From assembly GCA_902788175.1 (NCBI GenBank), contig CADAJF010000004.1, positions 1 to 64,000 on the forward strand: 64,000 nt of DNA, given 5' to 3'. Shown here one piece after another: positions 1 through 9,063 of this stretch (position 1 is its first letter; each line of letters begins with the position of its first letter). The DNA is from an uncultured Bacteroidia bacterium. GTDB lineage: Bacteria > Bacteroidota > Bacteroidia > Bacteroidales > UBA932. Below the pieces are notes generated by a model. It had not been told where the DNA came from and made no database searches. It saw only the letters and a program-made list of their open reading frames with translations. The position numbers were made by a program, and so were the translations under genes.

Positions 1-135
1 AAAGTACTCCCGAATCAGAAACGTTTTTCCTATACGACGCCTGCCGTAAACGGCCAAAAACTGCGCCGTGGGTTCTTCTAACAACCTTTTGAGCGTGGCC
101 TGCTCTCTTTCTCTTGCAATAATGAGTGATTTCAT
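1..135 (-). CDS. AAA-type ATPase, N-terminal fragment cut by the window edge
   Basis: The reverse strand from the ATG at 133-135 reads MKSLIIARERE, then QFLAVYGRRRIGKTFLIREYF, and runs off the window. The GRRRIGKT stretch is a Walker A loop of the kind found in the archaeal-type ATPase family common in Bacteroidota, where an N-terminal P-loop ATPase is usually joined to a DUF234-like nuclease domain. Only about 45 residues are visible, so the C-terminal domain cannot be judged. The substrate and cellular role of these proteins are poorly known. The family call rests on the Walker A context alone. Confidence 0.7.
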   Translation of the reverse strand, partial: MKSLIIAREREQATLKRLLEEPTAQFLAVYGRRRIGKTFLIREYF

Positions 136-210
136 AAGTAATAAAAATATCCAGCCGCGAAGACACAAATAATATCGCTCACGGCTAAATATTTTTCAAT
201 TATTTAACTG

Positions 211-303
211 TATTCTTGTTCCGTTCCATAGGTGGAGCGGAACAGACGGAACGGATGGAACAAGTTATAACAAGAAAGCCGTAGACTCTCACCTACGGCT
301 TTT
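211..303 (+). ncRNA. possible small structured RNA ending in a terminator hairpin
   Basis: Between the divergent ATPase and outer membrane barrel genes lies a structured stretch. CTTGTTCC (215-222) pairs with GGAACAAG (257-264), and inside it GTTCC (223-227) pairs with GGAAC (248-252). It is followed by a 9-bp hairpin AAGCCGTAG/CTACGGCTT (276-284/293-301) with a short T run. A -7-like TATTCTTG lies at 211-218, overlapping the first stem. No gene ends here, so a terminator is unexpected unless a short transcript starts just upstream or it attenuates the barrel gene. This is inference from folding by eye. Confidence 0.3.
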
Positions 304-304
304 C
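274..304 (+). terminator. intrinsic terminator-like hairpin
   Basis: A perfect 9-bp stem, AAGCCGTAG (276-284) with CTACGGCTT (293-301), closes an 8-base loop and is followed by TTTC. It lies upstream of the outer membrane barrel gene rather than after a gene, so it either ends a short RNA or acts as an attenuator. Confidence 0.5.
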
Positions 305-416
305 TTATGACTTATTTACAACAGACAAAGGGATAATTCCGAATCAATCCGCTGAATTCGTGGGAAGCGCCCCGCCCAGTAGTTTTCGGCCAGATTTTTG
401 CAGTCCATTCCCCCGT

Positions 417-3305
417 ATGAAAAAAGTCCTGCTATTTTTGCTGATTCTCCTTTCTGCCGCCAAAGTCCAGGCGCAGGTTTTTATTCTCAATGACAATCTT
501 ACCACCGGACGGCTGAGCGAAATCCGCACTACGGTACTGGATTCCCTCACGAATGAACCGGTGGCTTTTGCGTCCGTATATGTGATACCGTCCAAGGACA
601 CCACCATCACCAACTTTACCATCACGGACGCCAAAGGAACAGCCAAGCTGGAAGAAGTCCCTTACGGAAGCTACACTTTCCGCGTGGAAATGATGGGCTA
701 CAAGCCCTTCGTGCGTGAACGCTACTTCCGCGAGCGGCGAGTGGACATGGGAACTATCCGCCTCCAGGTGGACGAGCAGTTCCTGCAGGCAGCCACCGTC
801 ACGGCGGCCGGCAATCCCATAGTAGTGAAAAAAGACACCGTGGAGTTCAACGCCTCCTCTTTCCGCGTGGGGACCAACGCCATGCTCAAAGACCTGCTGG
901 TGCGCATGCCCGGCATGGAAATCACCGAGGACGGCAAGGTCAAATTCAACGGGGAGGCCATAGACCACCTCACAGTGGGCGGCCGCACCTTCTTCTTTGA
1001 CGACCAAAGCACCGCCCTGAACAACCTCCCGGCGGCCGTAGTGGACAAAATCCGCGTCATTGACCGGGACTCCCAAGCCACCCGCGCCACGGGCATCCAG
1101 GACGGAAAACGGGAAAAAGTGCTGGACGTGGGCCTGAAGAAAGAATACGAGAAAGGCTGGTTCGGCAACGCCGGCATCAAGGGCGGCGCCACGCTGGACA
1201 AGGCCGGTGAAGACACGCCCCTGCGGGACAAGCGCGGCCTGCTGTACAACGCCAATGCGCTGGTATCGGCCTACTCGGAGAAGGACCAGATTACGCTTAT
1301 CGGGAACACGCAGAACGTGAGCGACGGCAATATGGTGTTCACGATTGTCCGCGGTGACGGGACACGCAGCTCTTCCCTTGACCAGGGGCTTTCCTCCGCC
1401 GCGCAGCTGGGCCTGAACGCCAATACCTCCCGCATCAAGGATGTGGAGACCACTGTTGGCGCCAACTATAAATATACGGATACAGATGCTGCAACAAGCT
1501 CGGCCAGAACTACTTACATGGAAGGCGGGGATATGTACGGCGTAACGGAGGACAGCGGAAAGCAGTTTGCCAATTCCGTTTCCGCCGACTTAGAACTGAA
1601 AAAAGAGAAGGGGAAGGTCTGGTTCCAGGTAGGGTCCGGCTTCCGCTACAACCAGGCCAATACCTACAAAACCGGCACCTCCCAGACCAGCCGGAACGGG
1701 GCCACGGTGAACAGCTCGGAAAACGCCGTCCACTCGCTGGAAACCTCCCGCACCGCCATGCTTTCTTCCAGCGTCACTTTCCGGGAACTCTTCGGAAAAA
1801 ATGGCCGATCACTTCGCCTGATGGTGGACGGAAACTACGACACCTCCGACGGCACCAGCGAGGAGAATTCCCTCCTTCGCACCGCCCTGCACACGGATTC
1901 CAAGGCCCTTAACTACATCTCCGACGGCTCTGCCCTCTCGCTGAACGGCGACATCCGCTATACGGAATCCCTGGGCGAAAAATGGACCCTGTCGGCGGGT
2001 GCAGGCCTCGGCTATTCCGGCTCCACGCAGGTGCGGGACGCCTCGGACGCCATGGGCCACAACGACTACTACTCCTCCTTGAGCCGCAACCGCTACCTGA
2101 TCCAGCAGTACGACGCCACCATCCAGTACAAGTTCGCCGCCCAGAGCTGGCTCACCTTGGGCGCCAGGCTCAGCGGCGCTCTCAACGAGACCTTCTCCAG
2201 AAGCTACGGCATAGAAAAGGAAACGGGCATGGGCGAATGGCTGTGGTACGTGACACCCACCCTTCGCATCCGGCACACCGTGGGCAACAACCGCTACAAC
2301 GCCTCCGCTTCCGGCTATACCAACAAGCCGTCGGCCGGCAGCATACTGCCCGTGCTGGATATCGCGGACCCTTCCCGCCTGGGTATCGGCAATATCTATC
2401 TTAAGCCCTACTCCAACACCAACTTCAGCCTTGGCTGGACCCGTAATGACCGGGAGCGCTTCTCTACCCTCATGCTGAACTTTTTCGGCTCCCTGACCCT
2501 GAACCCCGTGAGCTATGCCCGCTGGTACGACAGCGACGGCATCCTCTATTCCCTCCCCGTCAACAGCGCCAAACCGCAGCTTGGCGGTAACTTCTATGCC
2601 AGCTACACCACCCCGCTGAACAGCGACAAATCCTGGTCGCTTACCCTGGGCTCCTCCATCATGTACACGTCCTCCACCAGCTACCAGTCCAAGGGCACGC
2701 TCCCCGGCCTGGACAAGGAGACCTTCGACTACGCCGCCTTCATGGCCGATTTCTGGGGCGCCGACGCCAGCGGATCGCGTTTTTACGGCGGCCAGAGCGG
2801 CTTTGGAGAGAGCCGGACCCATACGCTGAACCCTTCCCTGGACGCCAGCGTCAAATACAACCAGGACCGCTACTCGGTGAGCGCAAACGCCGGTACAGGA
2901 GGCCGGCTTTCGCGCTACTCGCTGGATCCCAGCGTGAACATGAACACGCTGAACACGCACCTGGGCCTGAGAGGCACCTACACCACCCGCCATGAGTTTG
3001 ACCTGAACTCGGACCTCACCTATGTATTTTACAACGGCTACGCGGAAGGCTACGGCCAGCCGGAGTGGCAGTGGAACGCGGAGGTGTCCAAGAATATCGG
3101 CGCCTTCAACCTGAGCATCAAGGTCAACGACATCCTGAACCAGACGCGGAACCTCACCCACACCGTCAACGCCAACTACGAGGAAGACACCTACCGCCTG
3201 GTCATGGGCCGATACATCCTCTTCGGCGTGAAATGGAACTTTGGCAAGATGAACGCCGCCCACAGCCAAAGGGCCCAGCAGGCCGCCTGGAGAATGGTCT
3301 TTTAA
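417..3305 (+). CDS. outer membrane beta-barrel protein with carboxypeptidase-regulatory-like domain (TonB-receptor type)
   Basis: This 962-residue protein begins at MKKVLLFLLILL, which gives a clean signal peptide ending in AQAQ-like AKVQAQ; a start 19 codons upstream would bury it. Residues about 35-115 look like a carboxypeptidase-D regulatory domain (DSLTNEPVAFASVYV, VPYGSYTFRVEMMGY). Next comes a plug-like segment (LVRMPGMEITEDGKVKFNG, around residue 160-200), then a long barrel region rich in alternating aromatic residues and G/N turns, ending in a strand with F/W near the C terminus. This matches the outer-membrane-protein beta-barrel family of Bacteroidota, related to TonB-dependent receptors but not a full SusC. 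No SusD partner is adjacent, so the ligand is unknown. Confidence 0.8.
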   Translation: MKKVLLFLLILLSAAKVQAQVFILNDNLTTGRLSEIRTTVLDSLTNEPVAFASVYVIPSKDTTITNFTITDAKGTAKLEEVPYGSYTFRVEMMGYKPFVRERYFRERRVDMGTIRLQVDEQFLQAATVTAAGNPIVVKKDTVEFNASSFRVGTNAMLKDLLVRMPGMEITEDGKVKFNGEAIDHLTVGGRTFFFDDQSTALNNLPAAVVDKIRVIDRDSQATRATGIQDGKREKVLDVGLKKEYEKGWFGNAGIKGGATLDKAGEDTPLRDKRGLLYNANALVSAYSEKDQITLIGNTQNVSDGNMVFTIVRGDGTRSSSLDQGLSSAAQLGLNANTSRIKDVETTVGANYKYTDTDAATSSARTTYMEGGDMYGVTEDSGKQFANSVSADLELKKEKGKVWFQVGSGFRYNQANTYKTGTSQTSRNGATVNSSENAVHSLETSRTAMLSSSVTFRELFGKNGRSLRLMVDGNYDTSDGTSEENSLLRTALHTDSKALNYISDGSALSLNGDIRYTESLGEKWTLSAGAGLGYSGSTQVRDASDAMGHNDYYSSLSRNRYLIQQYDATIQYKFAAQSWLTLGARLSGALNETFSRSYGIEKETGMGEWLWYVTPTLRIRHTVGNNRYNASASGYTNKPSAGSILPVLDIADPSRLGIGNIYLKPYSNTNFSLGWTRNDRERFSTLMLNFFGSLTLNPVSYARWYDSDGILYSLPVNSAKPQLGGNFYASYTTPLNSDKSWSLTLGSSIMYTSSTSYQSKGTLPGLDKETFDYAAFMADFWGADASGSRFYGGQSGFGESRTHTLNPSLDASVKYNQDRYSVSANAGTGGRLSRYSLDPSVNMNTLNTHLGLRGTYTTRHEFDLNSDLTYVFYNGYAEGYGQPEWQWNAEVSKNIGAFNLSIKVNDILNQTRNLTHTVNANYEEDTYRLVMGRYILFGVKWNFGKMNAAHSQRAQQAAWRMVF

Positions 3306-3345
3306 AAGAGCGCACAGCTGGCTAAAAGTTTTCCGCAAAATTTCT

Positions 3346-3353
3346 TAAATTTG
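3346..3353 (+). promoter_or_regulatory. -7 box TAAATTTG before ykvA-like gene
   Basis: TAAATTTG fits the Bacteroidota -7 consensus TAnnTTTG and ends only four bases before the ATG at 3358, which would place transcription start at or next to the start codon. No convincing -33 element is seen. Confidence 0.5.
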
Positions 3354-3357
3354 CCGT

Positions 3358-3741
3358 ATGGGAAAAACAGACTTCACTTCAAAAGAGCTGGAGCAGTACC
3401 GGAAGGACTTCACGGACAAGGACTTCTGGAAAAAACTCCAGCGTTTTGCCGTCAAGGCAGGTTCCAAGGCCGTGTACTACGCACTGGTGCTGTATTACAC
3501 CTTAATGGACGACAATACCCCCGCCCGCTACAAGGCCATCATCGCCGGTGCGCTGGGCTACTTTATCCTCCCCATAGACCTGATTCCGGACTTTATCCCC
3601 TTCACCGGCCTGGCCGATGACTGGGCCGCCCTGGTGGCCGCCATCGCTTACGTAAGCACCGCCATCACGCCGGACATCAAGGCCAAGGCACGCCTCAAGC
3701 TCAAGGAATGGTTCCCGGAGGCCGAAGTCAAGGAAGAGTAA
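3358..3741 (+). CDS. YkvA/DUF1232 family small membrane protein
   Basis: This 127-residue protein has a hydrophobic middle and the family signature ALGYFILPIDLIPDFIPFTG followed by ADDWAAL (about residues 62-90). DUF1232 proteins share this LPxDLIPDxIP segment; their function is unsettled, though they are small membrane-associated proteins. The charged N terminus (residues 1-35) and the acidic/lysine tail are cytosolic-looking. The ATG is chosen because it directly follows a -7 box and no in-frame start precedes it sensibly. It lies 21 bases before upp and may be co-transcribed with it. Confidence 0.85.
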   Translation: MGKTDFTSKELEQYRKDFTDKDFWKKLQRFAVKAGSKAVYYALVLYYTLMDDNTPARYKAIIAGALGYFILPIDLIPDFIPFTGLADDWAALVAAIAYVSTAITPDIKAKARLKLKEWFPEAEVKEE

Positions 3742-3762
3742 ACCCCTAATCCCTTATACAGT

Positions 3763-4392
3763 ATGAGTCAACTGCATGTAATAGACCATCCCATGATCCA
3801 GCACAAGCTCACGATCATGCGCAAGAAAGAAACCGGTTCCAAGGATTTCCGGGAGCTCCTTACGGAAATTTCCCTCCTGATGGGCTACGAAGTCACCCGC
3901 GACATCGCCCTGGAGGACATGCCCATCGAAACGCCCCTCTGCCCCATGACCGGCAAGGTGGTTAGCGGCCGCAAGCTGGCCATCGTCCCCATCCTGAGGG
4001 CGGGGATAGGCATGGTGGACGGACTCCTGAACCTGGTTCCCGTGGCCAGGGTGGGCCATATCGGCCTGTACCGGAACGAGGAAACCCACACCCCGGTGGT
4101 CTATTACTGCAAGCTCCCGGAAGATATCCAGCAGCGCATGGTCATCCTCACGGACCCCATGCTAGCTACCGGCGGCAGCGCCTGTGACGCCATCGCCATG
4201 CTCAAGGAGCGCGGCTGCAAGAACATCCGTCTCATGTGCCTGGTGGCCGCCCCGGACGGCGTGGCCAAGGTACAGCAGGAGCACCCGGATGTGGGCATTT
4301 ACGTGGCCGCTGTGGACCAGTGCCTCAACGAGAACGCCTACATAGTCCCGGGCCTGGGAGACGCCGGAGACCGTATCTTCGGCACCAAGTAA
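3763..4392 (+). CDS. upp: uracil phosphoribosyltransferase
   Basis: The 209-residue enzyme makes UMP from uracil and PRPP in pyrimidine salvage. The PRPP-binding loop [14 protein letters not shown] is at residues 127-140. The uracil-binding C-terminal region carries [17 protein letters not shown], the hallmark of this family. Length and both motifs are typical, so the call is firm. The gene lies between a YkvA gene and a fucosidase gene, with only a few bases to the latter, but no functional link to either is evident. Confidence 0.97.
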   Translation: MSQLHVIDHPMIQHKLTIMRKKETGSKDFRELLTEISLLMGYEVTRDIALEDMPIETPLCPMTGKVVSGRKLAIVPILRAGIGMVDGLLNLVPVARVGHIGLYRNEETHTPVVYYCKLPEDIQQRMVILTDPMLATGGSACDAIAMLKERGCKNIRLMCLVAAPDGVAKVQQEHPDVGIYVAAVDQCLNENAYIVPGLGDAGDRIFGTK

Positions 4393-4395
4393 GCC

Positions 4396-6711
4396 GTGAA
4401 CAGCAAGGTTTTAGGGCTGGCGGCGGGGCTGCTGGCCTTGATGGGCTGCTCAAAGGAGCAAAAGCCCCTGGTGCTGCACTACAACGCTCCGGCGCAGCAC
4501 TTTGAGGAGGCACTGCCCCTTGGAAACGGCACGCTGGGGGCCATGGTCTATGGCGGCACCGTCACAGACCGCATTTCCCTCAATGACATCACCCTCTGGA
4601 CCGGAGAACCGGACCGTGGCGGGGAGCACCCGGATTTTGGAAAGGTGCCCGCCCTCACGCCCTGGGGAGAAGCCGCGCAGTGGCTGCCTCAGGTGCGCGA
4701 AGCCCTGGACAACGAAGATTATCGCCTGGCCGATGAGCTCCAGCGCAAGCTCCAGGGCCATTTCAGCGAGACTTACCAGCCGCTGGGCAGCCTGGAAATC
4801 ACCTATCCGGAAGGGGAGGTGGAGGATTACAGGCGGCAGCTGGACCTCTCGGAGGCCCTTGCCACCATCGAGTACAAGCGCGGCGGAAAGGCCTTCAAGG
4901 CAGAATACCTGGTCTCGGCCCCGGACAGCGTCATAGCCATCCGTTTAAGCTCCGAGGCTCCCATAGAGGCCACTGTCCGGCTTTTTTCCGAGCAGCCGCA
5001 CCAGACCGGCACGGACACCCACTGCCTTATCAGCGACGGCTACACCGCCTGGCATGCCCTGCCCGGCTATTACCAGGCCGACGAGCACTTTTTCTTCGAC
5101 CCCTCCCGCGGCATCCATTACCGCACCGTAGTGCGCTGCGACCAGGCCCTTGCAGAGGACGGCGCCCTGCGCATTTCCGGTGTGAAGGAAGCCCTCATCC
5201 TGGTGAGCAACCTCACCAGCTTCAACGGCTTTGACAAAGACCCGGTAAAGGAAGGCCGCTCCTACCAGGAAGCCCCCCTCAGAAATACAGGCCGGGCCGC
5301 AGAGGCAGGCTGGGAAGAGCTGAAAAAACGCCACCTGAAGGATTACCAGGCCCTTTTTAACCGCGTAAGCCTGGACCTTGGAGACACAGACCCGGCCATC
5401 AGCGCCCTTCCCACGGACCAGCAGCTGCTGCGCTACGCAGAAGGGGAAGCCAACCCGGAGCTGGAAGCCCTCTATTTCCAGTACGGCCGATACCTCCTCA
5501 TCGCCAGCTCCCGCACCCCGGGCGTCCCCGCCAACCTGCAGGGCCTCTGGAACGAGAGCACCAACCCGCCGTGGAGCAGCAACTACACGGTGAACATCAA
5601 CCTGGAAGAGAATTACTGGGCGGCAGAGGCCGCCGGCCTGCCGGAAATGCATGAGGTCCTGCTGGCTTTCCTGCACAATCTCTCCCGCACCGGCACCACC
5701 ACCGCCCGGAACTATTATGGGGTGGAGGAAGGCTGGTGCCTGGCCCATAACAGCGACCTCTGGGCCATGACCTGCCCCGTGGGCCTGGGCACCGGAGACC
5801 CCTCCTGGGCCAACTGGAACATGGGCGGCGCCTGGCTCAGCACCCACATCTGGGAGCACTGGCTTTTTACGCGGGACCGCGCGGCCCTGGAGCGGGACTA
5901 TCCCGTGCTAAAAGGCGCGGCACAGTTCTGCCTGGGCTACCTGACAGAAAAAGACGGGGAACTCATCCCTTCCCCCACCACCTCCCCGGAGAACCTTTAC
6001 CGCGCCCCGGACGGCTACCTGGGCCGCACCCTGTACGGATCCACGTCGGACCTTGCCATCACCCGGGAATGCCTCACGGATGCCCTCCTGGCCGCCCGGG
6101 AACTGGGAGACGAGGAATTCGCCGCCCGCGTGGAGGCCGTTCTCCCGCGCCTTCGCGGCTATCACACAGGAGCCGACGGCGCCCTGCAGGAGTGGTACCA
6201 CGACTGGGAGGACTGGGACCCCCGCCACCGGCACCAGTCGCACCTGATAGGCGTGTATCCCGGCCACCAGATTGCGGCCGGAACGCCTCTGGCCCAGGCG
6301 GCCCTCCAATCCCTGGAAATGCGGGGCTTCGAGACCACCGGCTGGAGCTGCGGCTGGCGGGTGAACCTGTATGCGCGCCTGGGAGACGGCGAAAACGCCT
6401 ACCGCATGTACCGGCGCCTGCTCCGCTACGTGAGCCCGGACGGTTACCAGGGCGAGGATGCCCGGCGCGGCGGCGGCACCTATCCCAACCTCCTGGACGC
6501 CCACTCCCCCTTCCAGATTGACGGCAACTTCGGCGGCTGCGCCGGCGTTATCGAGATGCTGGTCCAGTCCACGCCCGATGAGGTGAAAGCCCTGCCGGCC
6601 CTTCCCGCCGCCTGGCCCAGCGGCCATATCAGGGGCGTTCGCACCCGCACCGGACAAACGGTGGACCTTAGCTGGAAAGACGGGAAAGTAAAGAAGTTTA
6701 AACTATATTGA
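4396..6711 (+). CDS. glycoside hydrolase family 95 alpha-L-fucosidase-like lipoprotein
   Basis: This 771-residue protein starts with GTG three bases after the upp stop. The N terminus LLALMGCSK is a lipoprotein signal, so the enzyme should be lipid-anchored in the envelope. Family GH95 features are clear: NLQGLWNESTNPPW, then NYTVNINLEENYW with the paired Asn at 400 and 402, the LQEW segment with Glu599 as the likely acid, the HRHQSHLIGVYPGHQI stretch, and PFQIDGNFGG with Asp709. These match the catalytic Asn/Asn/Glu/Asp set known from bifidobacterial AfcA. GH95 includes alpha-1,2-L-fucosidases and some alpha-galactosidases, so exact linkage is inferred. No SusC/D pair or other glycosidase lies nearby. 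Confidence 0.9.
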   Translation: MNSKVLGLAAGLLALMGCSKEQKPLVLHYNAPAQHFEEALPLGNGTLGAMVYGGTVTDRISLNDITLWTGEPDRGGEHPDFGKVPALTPWGEAAQWLPQVREALDNEDYRLADELQRKLQGHFSETYQPLGSLEITYPEGEVEDYRRQLDLSEALATIEYKRGGKAFKAEYLVSAPDSVIAIRLSSEAPIEATVRLFSEQPHQTGTDTHCLISDGYTAWHALPGYYQADEHFFFDPSRGIHYRTVVRCDQALAEDGALRISGVKEALILVSNLTSFNGFDKDPVKEGRSYQEAPLRNTGRAAEAGWEELKKRHLKDYQALFNRVSLDLGDTDPAISALPTDQQLLRYAEGEANPELEALYFQYGRYLLIASSRTPGVPANLQGLWNESTNPPWSSNYTVNINLEENYWAAEAAGLPEMHEVLLAFLHNLSRTGTTTARNYYGVEEGWCLAHNSDLWAMTCPVGLGTGDPSWANWNMGGAWLSTHIWEHWLFTRDRAALERDYPVLKGAAQFCLGYLTEKDGELIPSPTTSPENLYRAPDGYLGRTLYGSTSDLAITRECLTDALLAARELGDEEFAARVEAVLPRLRGYHTGADGALQEWYHDWEDWDPRHRHQSHLIGVYPGHQIAAGTPLAQAALQSLEMRGFETTGWSCGWRVNLYARLGDGENAYRMYRRLLRYVSPDGYQGEDARRGGGTYPNLLDAHSPFQIDGNFGGCAGVIEMLVQSTPDEVKALPALPAAWPSGHIRGVRTRTGQTVDLSWKDGKVKKFKLY

Positions 6712-6713
6712 TT

Positions 6714-8189
6714 ATGAGGCGTTTACTCCTTCTGGCAAGCCTTCTTGCCAGCCTTGGCGCCGCCGCCCAGACCCCGCTGCAGCAGTACGTGAAGCGGCTG
6801 CAGCAAAGCGGGCCGCTCGCAGAGGCTGCCTGGGGCATGGTGGCCATAGACCGCGAAGGGCGCGTGCTGGTAAGCCACAACCCCACCCAGCGGCTGGTGC
6901 CGGCTTCCAACCTCAAGCTGGTCACCACGGGCACGGCCCTGCATGCCTTCGGCGAGCAGGCGCGCTTTGCCACCGAGCTGGGCTATACCGGCGAAATCCG
7001 CGAAGACGGCGTGCTGGAGGGGGATGTCTATATCATCGGCCACGGGGACCCTACCATCGGCGCGCGGGACAGCATTGCCCTTAAGCCCGATGCCCTGTTC
7101 TGGAAGTGGAAAAGCCTGCTCAAACAGGCCGGCATCCAGAAAATCAACGGCCGGATCGTCGGCGACGGCAGCTCCTACGAAGGCCAGCTGGAGCACCCCA
7201 GCTGGAATTACAACGACGTGGGCACCTACTACGGCGCCGGCACCAGCGCCCTTTGCTTCTACCAGAACGCCATAGACTTTGCCGTGCAGGCAGGCAGCCC
7301 CGGAAAGCCCGTTTCCGTGCGGCAAAGCTACCCGGAAACGCCCTGGCTGCACCTCCAGAACCACAGTTTCACAGGGCCCGCCGGCAGCGGCAACAGCCTC
7401 TACCTCTACACCACGGACCTGGCGCCCTACGCAGAGCTGCACGGCACTTTTGCCACGGACAGAAAGCCCAAGACAGAGCATTTTGCCAATAAATTCGGCG
7501 CGCTCACCTGCGCCTACTACTTCTGGAAAAACCTCTGCAGCACCGGCTGGGAAGTCAGCGGGGGTTACGCCGATATCGACCGCAACGGCTACATCCGCCC
7601 CGGCACCGACTTTGTGCCCGCCCAGAAGGCCGGAAAGCCCGTTGTGGTGGGGGCCACGGAAAGTGCGCCCCTGAAGGACATTGTGCGCATCACCAATGTT
7701 CGCAGCGACAATTTCTACGCAGAGGCGCTGCTCCGGGCCATGGGCGAAGAAGCCTCGCAGACAGCCGTTTACGACAGCTGCCTGGTGGCCCAGCGGGAGG
7801 TCCTGGAAGACTTGGGACTGGACCCCGGAGGCATCCGCCAGGTAGATGGCAGCGGCCTTTCGCACATGAACTACGTGTCCCCGCAGTGGATGGTGGACTT
7901 CCTGCAGGCCATGCGCCGCAGCCCGGCCTTCGGGGCCTTCCTGGGCTCACTCCCGAAGCCCGGAGAGGGCACCCTTTCCTCGCTGCTGCAGGGCGTTCAG
8001 GGCCGGGAGCGTGTCCGCATCAAGAGCGGTTCCATGGACGGGGTGCTGTGCTACTCGGGCTACATCCTGGACACGGACGGACAGCCCGCCGTCACCCTCT
8101 CCATCCTCACCAACCACAGCACAGTTCCCCAGGCCGAGGTCCGCGCCGCCCTGAGCCGCCTGCTGAAACTGTTATTGGAAGAAAATTAG
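6714..8189 (+). CDS. dacB: D-alanyl-D-alanine carboxypeptidase/endopeptidase, PBP4 class (peptidase S13)
   Basis: This 491-residue periplasmic enzyme trims or cleaves peptidoglycan peptide cross-links. The three active-site motifs are present: SxxK as S65-N-L-K68, SxN as S331-D-N333, and KTG replaced by K437-S-G439. The ATG at 6714 gives a signal peptide (MRRLLLLASLLASLGAAAQ). A TTG two codons earlier would overlap the fucosidase stop and adds nothing. The domain between SxxK and SxN is long, as in PBP4. Its place beside surA-like and ostA-like genes fits an envelope-biogenesis operon. Confidence 0.93.
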   Translation: MRRLLLLASLLASLGAAAQTPLQQYVKRLQQSGPLAEAAWGMVAIDREGRVLVSHNPTQRLVPASNLKLVTTGTALHAFGEQARFATELGYTGEIREDGVLEGDVYIIGHGDPTIGARDSIALKPDALFWKWKSLLKQAGIQKINGRIVGDGSSYEGQLEHPSWNYNDVGTYYGAGTSALCFYQNAIDFAVQAGSPGKPVSVRQSYPETPWLHLQNHSFTGPAGSGNSLYLYTTDLAPYAELHGTFATDRKPKTEHFANKFGALTCAYYFWKNLCSTGWEVSGGYADIDRNGYIRPGTDFVPAQKAGKPVVVGATESAPLKDIVRITNVRSDNFYAEALLRAMGEEASQTAVYDSCLVAQREVLEDLGLDPGGIRQVDGSGLSHMNYVSPQWMVDFLQAMRRSPAFGAFLGSLPKPGEGTLSSLLQGVQGRERVRIKSGSMDGVLCYSGYILDTDGQPAVTLSILTNHSTVPQAEVRAALSRLLKLLLEEN

Positions 8190-8197
8190 TATCTTTG
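8190..8197 (+). promoter_or_regulatory. -7 box TATCTTTG before the SurA-like lipoprotein gene
   Basis: TATCTTTG matches the TAnnTTTG consensus and lies seven bases before the ATG at 8205, just after the dacB stop. It may give the surA/ostA genes their own promoter. A -33 TTG at the usual distance is not seen. Confidence 0.5.
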
Positions 8198-8204
8198 CAA
8201 GATT

Positions 8205-9059
8205 ATGCGCAAAAGCCTTTTCATAGCCCTTATGGGCATCCTGGCGGTCTCGTGCGAACTGGCCGACACCGCCGCAGAGCTGTTCCGCGGAGAGGTGGTT
8301 GCCCGTGCAGGGGACCACAAGCTCCACCGGAGCCAGCTGGAAGACTATATTCCGCAGGGCGTGTCGGCCCAGGACAGCGCCCAGCTGGCCCGCCAGTACA
8401 TCGAAGCCTGGGCCAAGGACCTCCTGATGCTGGACATGGCCAATGAGCAGTTGTCGGACCAGGAGAAGGACGTCTCGCAGGAGCTGGAAGAGTACCGCCG
8501 CACCCTCCTGAAGTACCGCTATGAGCAGCTGTACATTTCCCAGCGGCTGGACACCCTGGTAAGCGCAGAGGAAATTGCCCGCTTCTTCCGGGAAAACCCG
8601 CACATGTTCACGCTGGAGCGTCCCGTAGTGAAGGCCCGCAGCCTGGTCATTCCCGCCGATTCCAAAAACTACCGGGCACTCCGCCTGATGATTTGCTCGG
8701 CGGAGCAGGAACAGGTGATGGAGGCCGCCAGCCTTGCCGCTACATCGGCCATCCGCTTCCTGGACCTGGCGGACAACTGGACGGACGTACTGGCCCTTTC
8801 CCGGGAGCTGGGGGCAGAGCACCATCGGCTCTTTTCCAACGTCCGCTCCGGCTACAACGAGTACACGGACGCAGACGGCATTGCTTACATATGCTACGTG
8901 AGGGAACTGATTCCGGAGGACAAAACCGCCCCGGAGGAGTTTGTCACCCAGCGGGTCCGGGACCTGATCCTGAGCGAGCGCCGGCACAAGCTGGAAACCC
9001 AGCTGGAACGGAGTTTGCTGGAGAACGCCCGTGCCAAGGATAAATTCGTTATTTATTGA
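8205..9059 (+). CDS. SurA-like lipoprotein without a parvulin domain
   Basis: This 284-residue protein has a lipobox (MGILAVSC, Cys17). The remainder resembles the SurA N-terminal chaperone fold: helical, with RSQLEDYIPQGV at the start of the mature protein, a run of charged helices, and a C-terminal helix ending in KDKFVIY. No parvulin domain is visible. In Bacteroidota such non-catalytic partners often sit directly before a two-parvulin SurA-like gene, as here (four bases apart). A role in outer membrane protein folding is inferred from that pairing, not from catalytic residues. Confidence 0.75.
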   Translation: MRKSLFIALMGILAVSCELADTAAELFRGEVVARAGDHKLHRSQLEDYIPQGVSAQDSAQLARQYIEAWAKDLLMLDMANEQLSDQEKDVSQELEEYRRTLLKYRYEQLYISQRLDTLVSAEEIARFFRENPHMFTLERPVVKARSLVIPADSKNYRALRLMICSAEQEQVMEAASLAATSAIRFLDLADNWTDVLALSRELGAEHHRLFSNVRSGYNEYTDADGIAYICYVRELIPEDKTAPEEFVTQRVRDLILSERRHKLETQLERSLLENARAKDKFVIY

Positions 9060-9063
9060 ACCT

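Noticed and set aside
211-303. tRNA-like structure near the left edge
   Set aside because: The stems do not form a cloverleaf and no TTCGANNC-type T arm or CCA end is present.
1809-3338. 509-codon open frame on the minus strand opposite the outer membrane barrel gene
   Set aside because: Composition is that of an antisense shadow in GC-rich DNA (Val/Gly/Ala/His-rich), with no domain or signal; the plus-strand gene has clear features.
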